From Folioceros fuciformis (taxonomy: Eukaryota; Anthocerotophyta; Anthocerotopsida; Anthocerotales), in the NCBI GenBank assembly GCA_049999805.1, contig JBNGIO010003970.1, positions 1 through 64,000 on the forward strand: DNA of 64,000 bases, written 5' to 3'. Below the pieces are notes generated by a model. It ran no database searches. It was not told the origin of the DNA and saw only the letters and a program-made list of their open reading frames with translations. This document shows, piece by piece, positions 24,145 through 39,036 of this stretch (within the stretch, counting starts at the first letter, position 1; each line of letters opens with the position of its first letter). A program made the position numbers and the translations under genes.

Positions 24145-25320
24145 AAACTAGGAGACTTTGTCAACCTTGAATTGCTACCTAAGCCATTCTAGGATTTTGT
24201 TTACTTTGCTTGCAATTGGAAATGGATGGAAGAAGAAAAACAGAAGCTTGCGAGTGCAGATCTGGACGTTGGTCTTTGTGAATTTAGAGTTTTGAATGCG
24301 AATGAGAAGGTGAAGTATTAGGTAATCCAACGGAATGCACTGGAAATGAAAGCGTTTCTAGCTAAGCGTCCATACACAATGCTTTTCGCGGACTTGCCAA
24401 GAGGTCTCTAGAAATAGGAGTACGACTAATAACTAAAAAAAAAGAAAGAGCTGGAGGAAGTATTAAGCAGCTTCAATGAATGTACAAGTAGCACAATGAA
24501 AACCGGATTGTGTTCATGCATGGAGTTGATGGAATAACATAAGCGTTGGAAACATTGTGTCCATGGTGCAAGAAGGGCACAATTCAGACATTGATATGGA
24601 AGAAGACTAACATTCCTCTGAATGCAGGTGCTATAGAGATAGTAGAATATCTCATATAGGGCAATGCTGTGAAAACGGAAACATCTGTGGGTAAGGCTCC
24701 TCTCTTTGCTGAACATGGGTTTCTTCTACCTAGGGACGTTATGGGACTATTGTTAAGAAACACTTGTTTCACTTGGCTGATTCAATGGTCGTGTCGCCAT
24801 ATCACAAGGCTTTGGGCTTATTGTCGATGCTCGTACACATGTTTTCAACAGATGGAGATTGGGTAGTAGATGCATTTGCTGGTTTAGGTTCCTTTCTTCA
24901 AGCTGCCACTCAATGAGGCCAAAATGTGGTTGCGATTGACGTAGATGTTAGGTGCATTATGTATATGTAGCAAAGAGTGCATGGCATTAGCAACCTTCCA
25001 GACACGGATGAGGAAGTGACGACAAAGACGTTTCCAAGTGGTCATCGAAGTTCTATGCTAAGGAGGTGTGTGCTGACAGGAATATAGAGAGGAGAATGCA
25101 AGTATACAGCCTGCTTGGGAAAAAGGGAGAACGTCTACAACTGGCAACTGATAGACCAGCAGAGGAGCTTTATGTGACCACAATTTGGGATGAAAACTGT
25201 ACACTTCCACCCCAAACTGTGGACGCTCTAGAGTTTTCGCTGTTGGAAGTTGGAGGCGATGACTTCGCGGAAACAGAGGACCAACATTTGAAGGACGTAG
25301 ATGTCATAGTGGACTCTTGA
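24145..25320 (+). pseudogene. Decayed DNA N4/N6-methyltransferase-like gene, copy 2
   Basis: This exon aligns by eye with 14491-15700 along its whole length. Blocks in order: KLGDFVNLELLPKPF, RPYTMLFADLPRGL then EYD (motif IV-like, about 24366-24425), PWCKKGTIQTLIWKKTNIP, VKKHLFHLADSMVVSPYHKA, LGLLSMLVHMFSTDGDW, VVDAFAGLGSFLQAA (motif I, about 24862-24906), GQNVVAIDVDVRC. The last 85 codons (25066-25320) are still open and end in a stop after VDVIVDS. In-frame stops and frameshifts elsewhere make it a pseudogene. Both copies share Leu where most enzymes have the first Pro of the DPP motif. Confidence 0.65.
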
Positions 25321-27200
25321 AGCAAACGTTGAAGGACATTAAATTATAGGATACACAGTTGGTTGTTGTCTTGTTCAATGTTTACGACACTCTTGTCTTT
25401 TTCTCATAGTACTATGTTACATTTTGTATGGCCTCTGACATCGCGTCTCCTTTTGAAATGAATGTTGACGGTAATCTCTATACATAGTCATGCTGCCGAT
25501 ATTCAAATTATCCGCGACGACAATAAAATTCAGAATGTGTTTTTCAAGTCGTTATCAAAAGTCAAGGAGCCATCTCTCTCGCATATGACTGTTCATTCTT
25601 AACATTGTAATTTATTGTAGGTAAGTGATGTGGAAACGGGAAATTTTAAAAAGCCTAAAATGGGCTATGTGGAATAAGTGCGTCAGGTGCAGACCCTGTT
25701 GATCATTTGAGCAATGGCAGCAGCTGTGAGGGCTTGTGCGCCAACTAACTACCTTCACACAATACTAGGAGCCAATGCACCTGACACCGTTGGACATGTT
25801 AGTCGAAACAAATTTTCAACCAACACAATATGGCCTTCCATAGGCAACCAATTTAGGTGGCTTCATGGTGGCAGGGAAATGGAGGACCTGAAGGCGTTGT
25901 GAATGGTCCTCAATAGGTGAGATGCGATCAGAAACGGAAAGGAGATGGAAATTCTGGCACCCGCACCAAAAAGGCAAGAGGAAAACGGGCACTGATGAGC
26001 GATAAGGTAGTGAGGTTTGCTGCACGGCAGTTCGACCAAAGCTGATTTCTTCAAGAATTTCATATATTCATACCCTATCTTGTGCCCCTGAACCCTTTGA
26101 TTGTGGACATCCATTGCTGGGTCTTCACGGAGTGCCAACACCCCGCAAGCCAGACATCCCACAGATAGGCCGATTGTGTGTGAGTTCCAACCGGATGAAG
26201 CCGACGCCGATCAGGGTTGGAATGCCTATTGATGTCCGTGCACCAACGAATAAATCCATCCCAAAGCACAAACCCCGACCCGTGTGCCAATGACGTCAAT
26301 CGGTTTATGCAAAAGGCTAGTACTGCATGAATGGAAAATTGTTCCCCATAGGCAGGGATTCAATCCCATCTGCTTTCATTTTTCCATGTTTTCAGGCGCG
26401 ATTCAATCCTCATCTCCTTTCATAGCTCCTTGCTATCAGGCCCGATTCAATCCCTGTTTGCTTTCATTGCTCCATGTTGTCAGGCGCGTATGCGAAGGAG
26501 GTTTGAATGGCTAACAGCCGCAAAACGTCCCATGAAAGCATTCCTCGCGTAGTATCCACGCTTAGAAGTTTGGGCTGGTGTGTGTCAACGGTGCCCTAGC
26601 AGAAGCCCTCATTGGTGGGTAGGTTGGGAAGCCGAAGCTAAAACTCAAGCTATGGGCAAAGGGGAAAAGTGTAAGAAACGTTTTTGTAATGGCCTTCATG
26701 TTACACATGTATAACAATGTTGGTGGATTGACAATCGTAACAACGATGGGAAATTATGTTACACTGAGCCTTAATCTTGTTATAGACATGCGTAATAATA
26801 AGAGCGGTTCCCTGCAGTAGTGGGAGACTCTTCTCTTCTGATGGCAATTGGTAAGTTTTTTGTCCTCGACTGTGGTAGGTCTAAGGGCGATAAGGGTCTA
26901 GTCAGTGAGGGGGCTCGACTTTGAATCGATCCAACCAAATTGGAAGTTACAGTCTGAGGGTTTGGTGAAAGATCCACGGCCACATCGCCTGCTACAATGA
27001 CCTCTTCGACAAACTCCTAGAGTACTCGCAATACTACTCCATGGTAAAAGGTGAAGCTGTCGTCCAACTGTTGGATTGCATCTATAACCATTCTCCAGAG
27101 AGTTCCATACTCCGCTCTTCATCACGACTTCAACAAGTCATCATGGTGGGCCGCGGCTACAGCTACATACCTCCAGAGATCCTTGAGTGTTATAAAGGTG
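25321..27200. other. Intergenic with a short tandem repeat
   Basis: Nothing gene-like was recognised. Three copies of a repeat of about 44 bp (GATTCAATCC ... CTTTCAT ... TCAGGCGC) run from 26357 to 26488. Confidence 0.45.
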
Positions 27201-27229
27201 GCTCGGGCCTCTTCTCATAGCTGCAATGT

Positions 27230-28313
27230 GGTAACCACCTCCACCTGCATCTTGAGGAGCCCGACCTTAGAGTAGATGCTTTGGCTTCGAGCTCCCTTAC
27301 CTTGACCTAGAGCTCGCTGTTCTCCGCCCTGAGCTTTTGCATGCGCTCCAGCAACCCATTTCGCTCATTAGTCCATAGCTCCCCATGATTGTAGAGGTTC
27401 TCACGCAGTAGATTTATTTCGGTGTGCAAGGTTCGAATCTCATGTTGGACTATCTTCTCCACAACCTCGGAGTTGCGTAGTCTCACTCGAAATTATTGTG
27501 TTTGTCGGGGTGAATTCGTTCCCTTCCAAGTGAGCTCCTTCTTGGTATCGAGGGCTTGGTTCTTTCCCTTCATATTGATTGCAGTCCGCCAGATGTTGCT
27601 TGCAGGCTTTCTGCATGTTCGTCTCCCTCTTCATCCATATCATGTGTTCCTCCATATGAGCTGCCTCCATGGAGGATTCTCTGGTGGTCTCCAGCCTGCT
27701 GCACTGGGCTTGGGCTTCCTCAAGTTGCCATGCTAAGGCCGCGGTCTCCTTCGCTCTCTTTGAGCTTTGTTCCTTAAGCTTTGAGAGTAGCAAAGTTGAC
27801 CTTTGTGTCTGAGGGATAGTGACCTCTGTGGCCACTATCCCTCGGGTCGCCTACATCGCTCCCTCTGAGGTGGCTCCAAAGTCAAAATGATGGTTCGCAG
27901 GTGATCGGGCCCTCCCAAATGACGTCCAAATGGCCCGCCTCATCGCCTTTGGATCTATGATGCCCCCTTCGATTAAGTCCTCTAGGACAATAGACCAAGG
28001 CAGCGTCCACCTTGGATCGTGTTCCTCCTCTACGGGCCATGGGCTAGTAGCTAGCATGACTCCAGCCGGGGGTGGATAGGGGGAGTAGGGCCCTCTCCCC
28101 TTCTTTCTCCCATGTGGGGACAAGAGCCTCTTTACTCTGGACGGCCCTATCCCGTGCTTCTCGTTCTAATCCGATTGTGCCGCCATCTGGACCAACTCCA
28201 TTCGTTTGGTCTGCTCTTTGTTCATTAGAGTAGGTAGTAGGAGGGGAGACCGAGAATATCTGTAGGAGGAATTGAAGTGTGTATACAATCTTGAATAGAG
28301 CGATTGGTTCCAT
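27230..28313 (-). pseudogene. Decayed coiled-coil protein ORF
   Basis: Reverse frames 28123-27851 and 27835-27440 are in the same frame and separated by a stop codon near 27851. Downstream, the frame shifts and continues to about 27230 with strongly heptad-like sequence (LLSKLKEQSSKRAKETAALA, WQLEEAQAQCSRLE, NLYNHGELWTNERNGLLERM, QKLRAENSEL). The N-terminal part includes EDLIEGGIIDPKAMRRAIW. It could be a gag-like or other transposon protein, or a decayed host gene. I do not recognise the family. Confidence 0.45.
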
Positions 28314-28826
28314 ATTTAGACACTTGTCTTGAAGACCCGCAAAACCTTATGGGACTCTCTTCAAAGACATCTAGGTAGCATGTCGTTGATATGTTGTGGA
28401 AATTACAAAGTATATATCGCATATTATCATATCACATTCATCAGGATATATCGGAGATAAGGTATGAGTTAATGAACCCGGCATAGTTCGAACTTTGGAA
28501 ATTTGGAAACGGCCGCAAAACCAACACTTAAAATAAAAAAAGAAAATAAACATATCACTGGAGTCCGGCCGAAAGTCAAGTAAAAAGTTCAATAATTTGG
28601 CATCTACACCTTCTATCGAAGTTGAAGTGTGGAGTTCGTATAAAGATCGTCTTCTTGATTTGTTTGACCGAATCATCGAAGAGAAGGAAAGGGTTATTCA
28701 AAGTTTAGCAAGGATTGTGCACGACCTTCAATTGAACCTCATCCAAGCTGAAGGCGTAAGAACTTTATGTGGGCTTTGGGAATATCTATAGGAGGAATTG
28801 AAGTGTTTATACAATCTTGAACAGAG
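28253..28826. repeat. 47-bp direct repeat pair
   Basis: The segments 28253-28299 and 28780-28826 are near identical over 47 bp (core AGGAGGAATTGAAGTG and TATACAATCTTGAA), spaced about 527 bp. They may be the remains of a duplicated insertion or an LTR fragment. No other LTR hallmarks were found between them. Confidence 0.6.
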
Positions 28827-28934
28827 TCCTACCAAGAAGGAGAGCCCTAGCTTATATCCAAACCTTTGCTGGCTAGATGGCTAGACTATCATTATTTTAC
28901 ACAAGGGCATATGGAGCGGCACCCTAAACCCTTA

Positions 28935-29160
28935 GCAACACTTACAAAAAGAGCTCTTTATCCAAAAGTACTTACAAAAAGAATTAGGAACACTTACAAA
29001 AAGGGCTCTTTATTTAACAATACTTACAATAAGAGTCAACAATACTTAGAAAAAGAGCCAACAATACTTACAAAAAGAGCTCTTTATTCAACAATACTTA
29101 TAAAAAGAGTCAACAATACTTAAAAAAAACTCTTTATTCAACAATACTCACAAAAGGAGT
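28935..29160. repeat. AT-rich tandem repeat, unit about 30 bp
   Basis: Degenerate units of CAACAATACTTACAAAAAGA followed by GCTCTTTATT are iterated six to eight times with indels. No coding capacity. Confidence 0.75.
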
Positions 29161-30056
29161 ATAACGATATCCATCCAACATGTTACTATGTACTTCATTC
29201 TCTCTTACCCTCCACACCTATCTTTTCCCTATAGTTCTTAAGGAGGATAAGATAATCACTTCTTGTTTGCCCTTCGCTCTTTCTTACCCTCCACACCTCT
29301 TTTCCTTGTAGTTCTTAAGTAAGATGAGACAATCACTCTTTGTTTGTCTCTCTCAAGGCCTTTGCCCTAGCCAATTATATTCTAGAGCTCAACTACTACT
29401 AAAGCTGGAAATCATAAACACCACTCATCTCAAAGTACTAGTGCTATTATAACATGATTCTTCATAAAGCTTATGCTTAGAACAAGTAACTTGTTTCCAA
29501 AGGCAACAATAAGCATACACAAGGTAGCTCGAGATTTAAGTTTCATCATATTTTACTTATGCCATTACCATAGCAGTCCTTTATCACCCATCACTTTTAC
29601 TGAAAAAGATACTTTTTTTTGATATATTCATTAAATTCTGATTTGAGAAGTAAGTGAAATTCTTACACCATTTTTATCTGTGACGATTTATTCTTAATGA
29701 CTATTTTTATCTGTGACGATTTATTCTTAATGAAGCATAGCGATTATGTTTTGACTTTTCTTTCATTAGAAAAAAAAAACAGCTGTGGACAGTAACCCTA
29801 ACTTATGGTTAGGAGTATTAGTCAGCTCTTCCGGCTCTAGTGCCGCTCTTGCGTACATAAATGTGAGTCCTGTAAACTCTCGTGAGCTGTGAGCATGAGC
29901 TGGGAGCCTCGTGTGTGGGGAGCTGAATTTCCCTCCTCGCTGGAATTGCTGGGTTTGGTCGAAGGGTTATTGAAGGCTGGATGCCTCATGTAAGTGACCC
30001 ATGATACAGGAAGTGTCGGATCACAACGCAACAACTCGTCACTCAGAACGACGAGG
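29160..30056. other. Intergenic and 5' region of the CDC48C gene
   Basis: AT-rich up to about 29780. A 25-bp direct duplication (TTTTTATCTGTGACGATTTATTC, near 29670 and 29703) is present. The last 200 bp are more balanced and probably include the promoter and 5' leader of the following gene. Confidence 0.4.
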
Positions 30057-33733
<3,677 letters not shown>

Positions 33734-34410
33734 TGCTATTGTTACATGACACCCCTGATTTGGGGCAGGAAATGCATGCGCACACGCCAACACGAAACCA
33801 AGGGAAGGGCCTCCACAAGATGCAACGAAGCGCAATCTATCTTGCCCGTCCCTGTGAACCAGAGCATACAGGTGTTCCTTGAATTCCATTCCGACTATCT
33901 GTGCTAGAGCTTAGTTTTGAGCTCTTGTGTTCTTGCGCAAGTGCTTCCCTGATGTACACCTCAACGGGACGTCACTGTGATGGTAGGATCCTGCTACGCA
34001 AGGGGGAGCCACACCCAATGACTGTTGGCTTCCTTGCATCCCCTTTCGGCCGAAGTAAGTGCCTACATTGATTGGTTTGGCCCCCTCGGTCCGTTCAGTT
34101 GTGAGGATTATGGGTACGATCCTGCGTGATGGCCAAGGTTATTTTAGAGTATATCTTCTGTATATATATATAATTTGGTGCGTTGTATTTGTGGTACTAA
34201 GATGTGTCGATCCCTAAAATTTTGTATATTTTGTAAATTTAATAAAATTGTTAATATGAATTCGCAATTTGGTGTAATTCAAACATAATAAAACACCTCC
34301 GACTTTTTTTATTAAGGTCTTTTTATTACTTACGATAATTTTAGTCATAAAATAAGATGTAAAATAGATGAATTAAAAAAACCGTACCAAGTTAGGGCCA
34401 GCCCACTCTT
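33734..34410. other. 3' region of CDC48C, then AT-rich spacer
   Basis: Holds the presumed 3' untranslated region. A TATATATATA tract lies near 34160. AT-rich sequence continues up to the Mutator-like element. No further gene. Confidence 0.5.
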
Positions 34411-34596
34411 GGATGCTTGGTGGCACTACGGGAACTGCTAGGCCTAAATATCGGTTCGCCAGGGTACGCAGGTCGTACGTACCCTGGCGAACTGACATGC
34501 CATGCAATGAGCATGGCCTTCCTCTCCCTTTCTCGTCTCTCTCGTATCTGTGCCAACCCGCGATCGGGCCACAAGGGGCGAGGGAAACTAATTCAA
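34411..34596 (+). repeat. Left TIR of the MULE, containing a hairpin
   Basis: Matches the reverse complement of 37558-37724 over most of its length (GGCCTAAATATCGGTTCGCC near the outside, GTGCCAACCCGCGA and AACTAATTCAA inside). At 34453-34492 an internal palindrome has arms GTTCGCCAGGGTACG and CGTACCCTGGCGAAC. Confidence 0.85.
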
Positions 34597-37557
34597 GGTG
34601 AATACCGTGGTGATACTCTGGCACGATACAAAGTCGAACTCGTCAGCACGCACAGCGTTCATGCATGCGCAACTGGGACGTACTGAGGCAAGCGTGGAGG
34701 AGGATCACCAGACGAGCGAAGAGGACGATCACCAAGACTGAGTTTTTGATTAATTGCGGTATTGGTCAAAACATTTGAAGGGAGACATTACTGGCACCTA
34801 CATTGCACCTACACCTACGCTAGTTTTCTTTGTTTGCTGATAACTTCCAAGTCACTCTCTTCTTCTTTTTCTTCGGTGGTGAGAAGAATGGCTTAGTCCT
34901 GACGATGTTGTTGTCTCCCTCGTTGGTGGTGAATGCTTGAAGAGGCTGCCGTGCTGCAGGCATTTCTTGCTCATATGCAATCAAACACTGGACATCCATG
35001 AGTGTACGTTTCACCAAAAGTGCTGCATCCCCCACGACTTCCTTATTCTTGTGCATCAAATTCACAATAGCATTGCAATCTTGTTCCAGGAAGCGAATCT
35101 AATCTTTTGTTCCGCTTTCTTTACATAAAACACCCTCCAGAGCGGGTTGCAGGTTGCACGAAACGCTTTCCATCAATTGTTCTCTATTATCGCATAAAGC
35201 AAGAGTCATTACAGGCTCCTGAATTACCAGACCATTCGTTGCTATATATTGACGTTTGATCCGGAGTTTGTATGAGTGCACTCCAAGCATATCGTGCACT
35301 TTCACGACGTGTTTACAAAAAAAGCCTTTCCTCCCTTGAGCATGCTCACATGTAGCCCACATGGAATCTGCATTTTCAATTGTATATGTCACATGGGCAT
35401 CTGTTGAACTCCTGCATAGTGCTGTGGTACAAGGTGGGGAAGGCAAAGTAACATTATCATCCTCAATCAGAGTTGCCCCATCTATCGCAATGTGCACCAG
35501 TTTCTCCTCAATCGTGTTAACCACATACCCTCCTTCTTTGCAATGGTTCACATACCAATAATGGGACCCAATTACGAAGCACAATTGATGTAACAGCTAG
35601 TCTATTCGTTTCAGCAAGAGATGCCCTCGTAAGACTAAGTTTCTGCTTAAAACACCTATGTCATGCCTCTATAGCAGAGGCACAGTCTTGCCCTGCATGT
35701 GGAAGCATGCGGGCATTTTTATTGAACATGCCTGCAATCAAAATAGGCCTTGTGAAGATGTGTATGTGCACAAGCTTGAAAAGGGAGAATACGAGGCTAG
35801 AGATATGGACTAACCTAGTTGTGCACCCTAGCTTGTTCTGAAATAGCCCATGAACACGGGATGTCATTTCTCCCACTTGGTATAGAAGGAAAATAGCAAC
35901 TGCTCACCCTCCCGAATTGTATCTCGAATTGATGTGCTAGAGCCCTTGACGTACAACAGTTCACCTAATTCCTGCCATATGGCTTCCTTGTCTACCCTGT
36001 TTTGGACTTTCTTATTAAGATTACGGAGCCAAGCACAACACACATGCTAGAGGCAAAGTAGAACAATAACATTGTAATTGTAAACCTTTGGAATTGCAGC
36101 AATCCTAGCTGCACAATCATTTACCAATATTGCAGAGGGCGACCAAGTTGCATCCTTACTTAATAGAACCTCATGAAAAGATGTCAACCACCTGGCTATG
36201 GTGTCACTTCTACCGTCCTTTGCCAAAACCCATGCTACCGGAATACCATTTATGTGAAGGTCAAAAGACATAATTGTGAAGAGCCGGTACTTGTACTGGT
36301 TTACACCAAACGTGGAGTCAATCTCGAGCACATTATTCCTACCATGTGTTAAACAGGTCTGAAGCATGAACGGGGACTGAATCCCCAAACAAAACGACTA
36401 ATCAGCAGTGGACTTGTGAAACACAAATGCAACATTGAGCCACGTCCATATACCCACACTAATATTGTCATCCTTGATGATGTTTCCACACTGTACCTTG
36501 GAAGTCAACGGCAAGATTCTCAATGTCTGCACGTGTCAAGAAATCATCTCTAACTTGGAGATATTGTGACTCATGCTCCAAGCTTGTTGAAAGCCCACAA
36601 CATTTCGCCCGCACTTGCTCCTGGTGTCATCTAAGAATCTCTAACACATAAACATTACACAGTAAACCATGTTTCACCCATGCCTTCTTGTCAGCACTCA
36701 AGTGAGGAGCCTTGACATCTCTTGGCATGCCTATGTACTATGGGCCACGACACACTCTTCCAGAAACATCCACGTGCATAGTTTCGTATAATGTTACTCG
36801 AGCAATTACTGGCCATCTTCGTAACTTTGCAATGGCAAACGAAGCTTGACAATTGTGTTTAATGCTTTCACCGTTAGCAATCCGAGACTGTCTACACTTC
36901 TTCTCACCCTCCACAGTAATAGGTTTAGGTGGTGGAGGTATGGGAACATTCCGCAAGTCATGTGGCCCATATCCACACCAATAATTGCAAGCAAAACACT
37001 GAAGATGAAATCTTTCGATGATACCAACAAGCAAAAAGTAGATGGATTGAATCCTTAGGGTCCATACATACCGTGTTGTAACAATGGTTGCATTTAGCTT
37101 CAGACAACTTACTGCGGAAGTATTGCTGGCCGGCCCTCTAATTTGTAGGATCATGTGGCAATGAGTTGATGCCCTCTATGAAATCCTGCACTCTGGTCCA
37201 AGGGATGTAAGCTAGCTGTCGTTGTTTGTCTTAGCCATAACAAGATGGATGCCGGTATGAGGATTGCACCCATTCCAAGTCATTGAAAGAAAATTTCCAT
37301 CCACCAGGCCTTTGAACTGCAAGAGGACAATGCACTGCAACCTCATCCATCGCTGGAGCACGATTAATATACGTGCATCCTCTCTAGCCTTCGGTCTTTC
37401 AACTCTTACCGTGTGCTGCTTTGAGCAGAGCGCTCTCTGCGTTCTCGTACTCAAGTGAAACAAATGAAGGGCGAGTAGTATCGCCACGGGAATTGAAACA
37501 AATGAAGGGCGAGCAGTATCGCCACGGGAATTGCCACGATAATAGGGCGACGGGAAT

Positions 37558-37724
37558 TTGAATTAGTTCCCCGTCACTCCTGGTAGCTCGGTCGCGGGTT
37601 GGCACAGATAAGAGAGAGAGGAATAGGGGAGTGGAAGGCCATGCTCATGCCATGGTATGTCGGTTCGCCAGGCCGTACCTTGGCGAACCGATATTTAGGC
37701 CTAGCGTACCGGAATCCGGCATCC
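37558..37724 (-). repeat. Right TIR of the MULE, containing a hairpin
   Basis: The counterpart of the left TIR. It holds the matching palindrome at 37661-37690 (CGGTTCGCCAGG ... TTGGCGAACCG). Just inside the TIR, a 38-bp unit is duplicated at 37457-37532 (GAAACAAATGAAGGGCGAG). Confidence 0.85.
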
Positions 37725-38124
37725 TTGTGTCTGCTTGCTTATGGTTGGTTGCCAGAGCTTCTAATATATTTTTTTCATCTCTTTCATTAAAAACAAATAC
37801 AGCTATCACAAAATATATGGATTTGGATTTAATCTTCCTGGAAATACAAAATCTGATCTTAGCAGATGCTGAAAACTTAAAACGCTTGCGTTTCTGAAGG
37901 TTGAGTGCTGAGCAATTGCTAGCAGAACTGTATTTTCTTTTGGTAGGGAACATCTCCATACACAAAACCATTTTCTGTCGTTTAGGGACTTTCTCTCGTC
38001 CTGGTCCTGGTCCTGGTCCTCGTCCAGGGTAAGCCGGTGGGAGCTCAGACGCCGGACGCGGCTCCCGGTTGAAATTTCCCGAAGGCTCATCATTTCACAT
38101 TGCCTCTTGCTGACCTATTCGGAC
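37725..38124. other. Spacer between the MULE and the OB-fold gene
   Basis: Partly AT-rich. A short GGTCCT iteration lies near 37998-38022. It must include the 3' untranslated region of the reverse-strand gene that ends at 38125. Confidence 0.5.
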
Positions 38125-39036
38125 TCATGAAGGGACTGTCGCCTCAAGAAGCTGCGAGCCGGGAGGTAACTTTCCCAGGCCGGGTAAAATGAGCTTAAAA
38201 CTCCGAGGCATCGGTGTGGGGTCGTAGTTGTAACCAGTGAGAATGAAACCTGCACACAAGGGAAGTGCAAACCCGAGAAAGCTAAGTTGGTAACGAAGTG
38301 GCACGCAGGCCGAAGCGGTCGCAGCTCAAATGCAGAAGAGCCAAGCCAAGACGCACCATGGCTGCGAACGCCGAGAACGTCAGTCGGCGGCACATTAGCG
38401 ACGAAGATCACCTTCTTCCCCACCGCGTCCTCCACATCCATGACGTACCTGCATTCTGAAACCACCGTCCTCACCTCGCACCCGATGTCTACCTGCGATG
38501 GAGAAGCCGTAATTTGCACGCACAGTAAGGGAGCCTGTTCTAGCCTAGCCTTGTAAAGCTGAAGGATGACTGACGCACACTCACAGTGAGCTGGAGATAC
38601 GTTCTGCTTTGCGTTGGCTTGCCCCGCTTGGCACTCATGGCCACGTCCTCTACAGGCTTGGCGTCTATCTGATGGCAGTGGCCCCATGGTCAGAGACAAG
38701 CCAAGCGCAAGCGCAAGCATAGCGTCCTGAGCTGGATGAGATGAATGGACTCACGATCAATCCCACGCGCAGGTCCAGCGCCGCAAAGGCGGCCGCGTCA
38801 ACCTGAGGTTTCACTGCCGGGCACGCCGCCCGACTCACAGCTACATCTGTCTCTGAGTGAGCCCGGACAAGAGCGCAGGCTCGCCTGCCTGTGCCTGTGC
38901 TTGCGCAAACGCTGCCCCAGAGCTTTCCGTGCTGCGAGGAGCAAACCGCAGGGGAAGCTAGGAGCGCAGTCCGAGGCGGCAGCGGGGCAGAGGACGCTGC
39001 GCCGGCCAGGGCCTGCCAGCTGAACGCAGCCGCCAT
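38125..39036 (-). CDS. Plastid-type tRNA-binding (OB-fold) domain protein
   Basis: Four reverse exons: 39036-38755, 38647-38585, 38492-38357 and 38249-38125. They give 201 aa with unbroken phase. Residues 1-75 form a Ser/Ala/Arg-rich leader (MAAAFSWQALAGAASSAPLP), as expected of a chloroplast transit peptide. The domain then reads FAALDLRVGLI, YLQLTVDIGCEVRTVVSECR, AVGKKVIFVANVPPTDVLGV, RSHGFILTG, and ends LPPGSQLLEATVPS. This is the order seen in the tRNA-binding domain of Trbp111/EMAPII/CsaA proteins (PF01588). The usual H-P-x-A-D segment is replaced by a basic stretch (SAKRGKPTQSR), more CsaA-like. The acceptor of exon 2 lacks a good pyrimidine tract and is the weakest call. Bacterial and plant relatives bind tRNA or act as accessory chaperones. 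Divergent from the BtuF-fusion gene, 0.8 kb away. Confidence 0.8.

Larger units (their letters stand above)
34411..37724 (-). mobile_element. Mutator-like element (MULE), inactivated
   Basis: Terminal inverted repeats at 34411-34596 and 37558-37724 enclose reverse-strand transposase pieces. The N-terminal part, 37154-36738, reads GYGPHDLRNVPIP and KHNCQASFAIAKL. A gap with stops still shows QYLQVRDDFLTRADIENLAV. The catalytic core, 36388-36047, carries NVLEIDSTFGVNQYKYRLFT, GIPVAWVLA and ILVNDCAARIAAIPKVY; the first and second Asp of the DDE triad are visible. A SWIM-like finger lies in 35584-35099 (WATCEHAQGRKGFFCKHVVK). Several stops and frameshifts break the gene, so the element is not autonomous now. 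I could not find a convincing 9-bp target-site duplication, so the outer borders may be off by a few bases. Confidence 0.85.

Noticed and set aside
28253-28826. A solo LTR pair
   Set aside because: Only 47 bp are shared, and no TG...CA ends, primer-binding site or polypurine tract could be placed.
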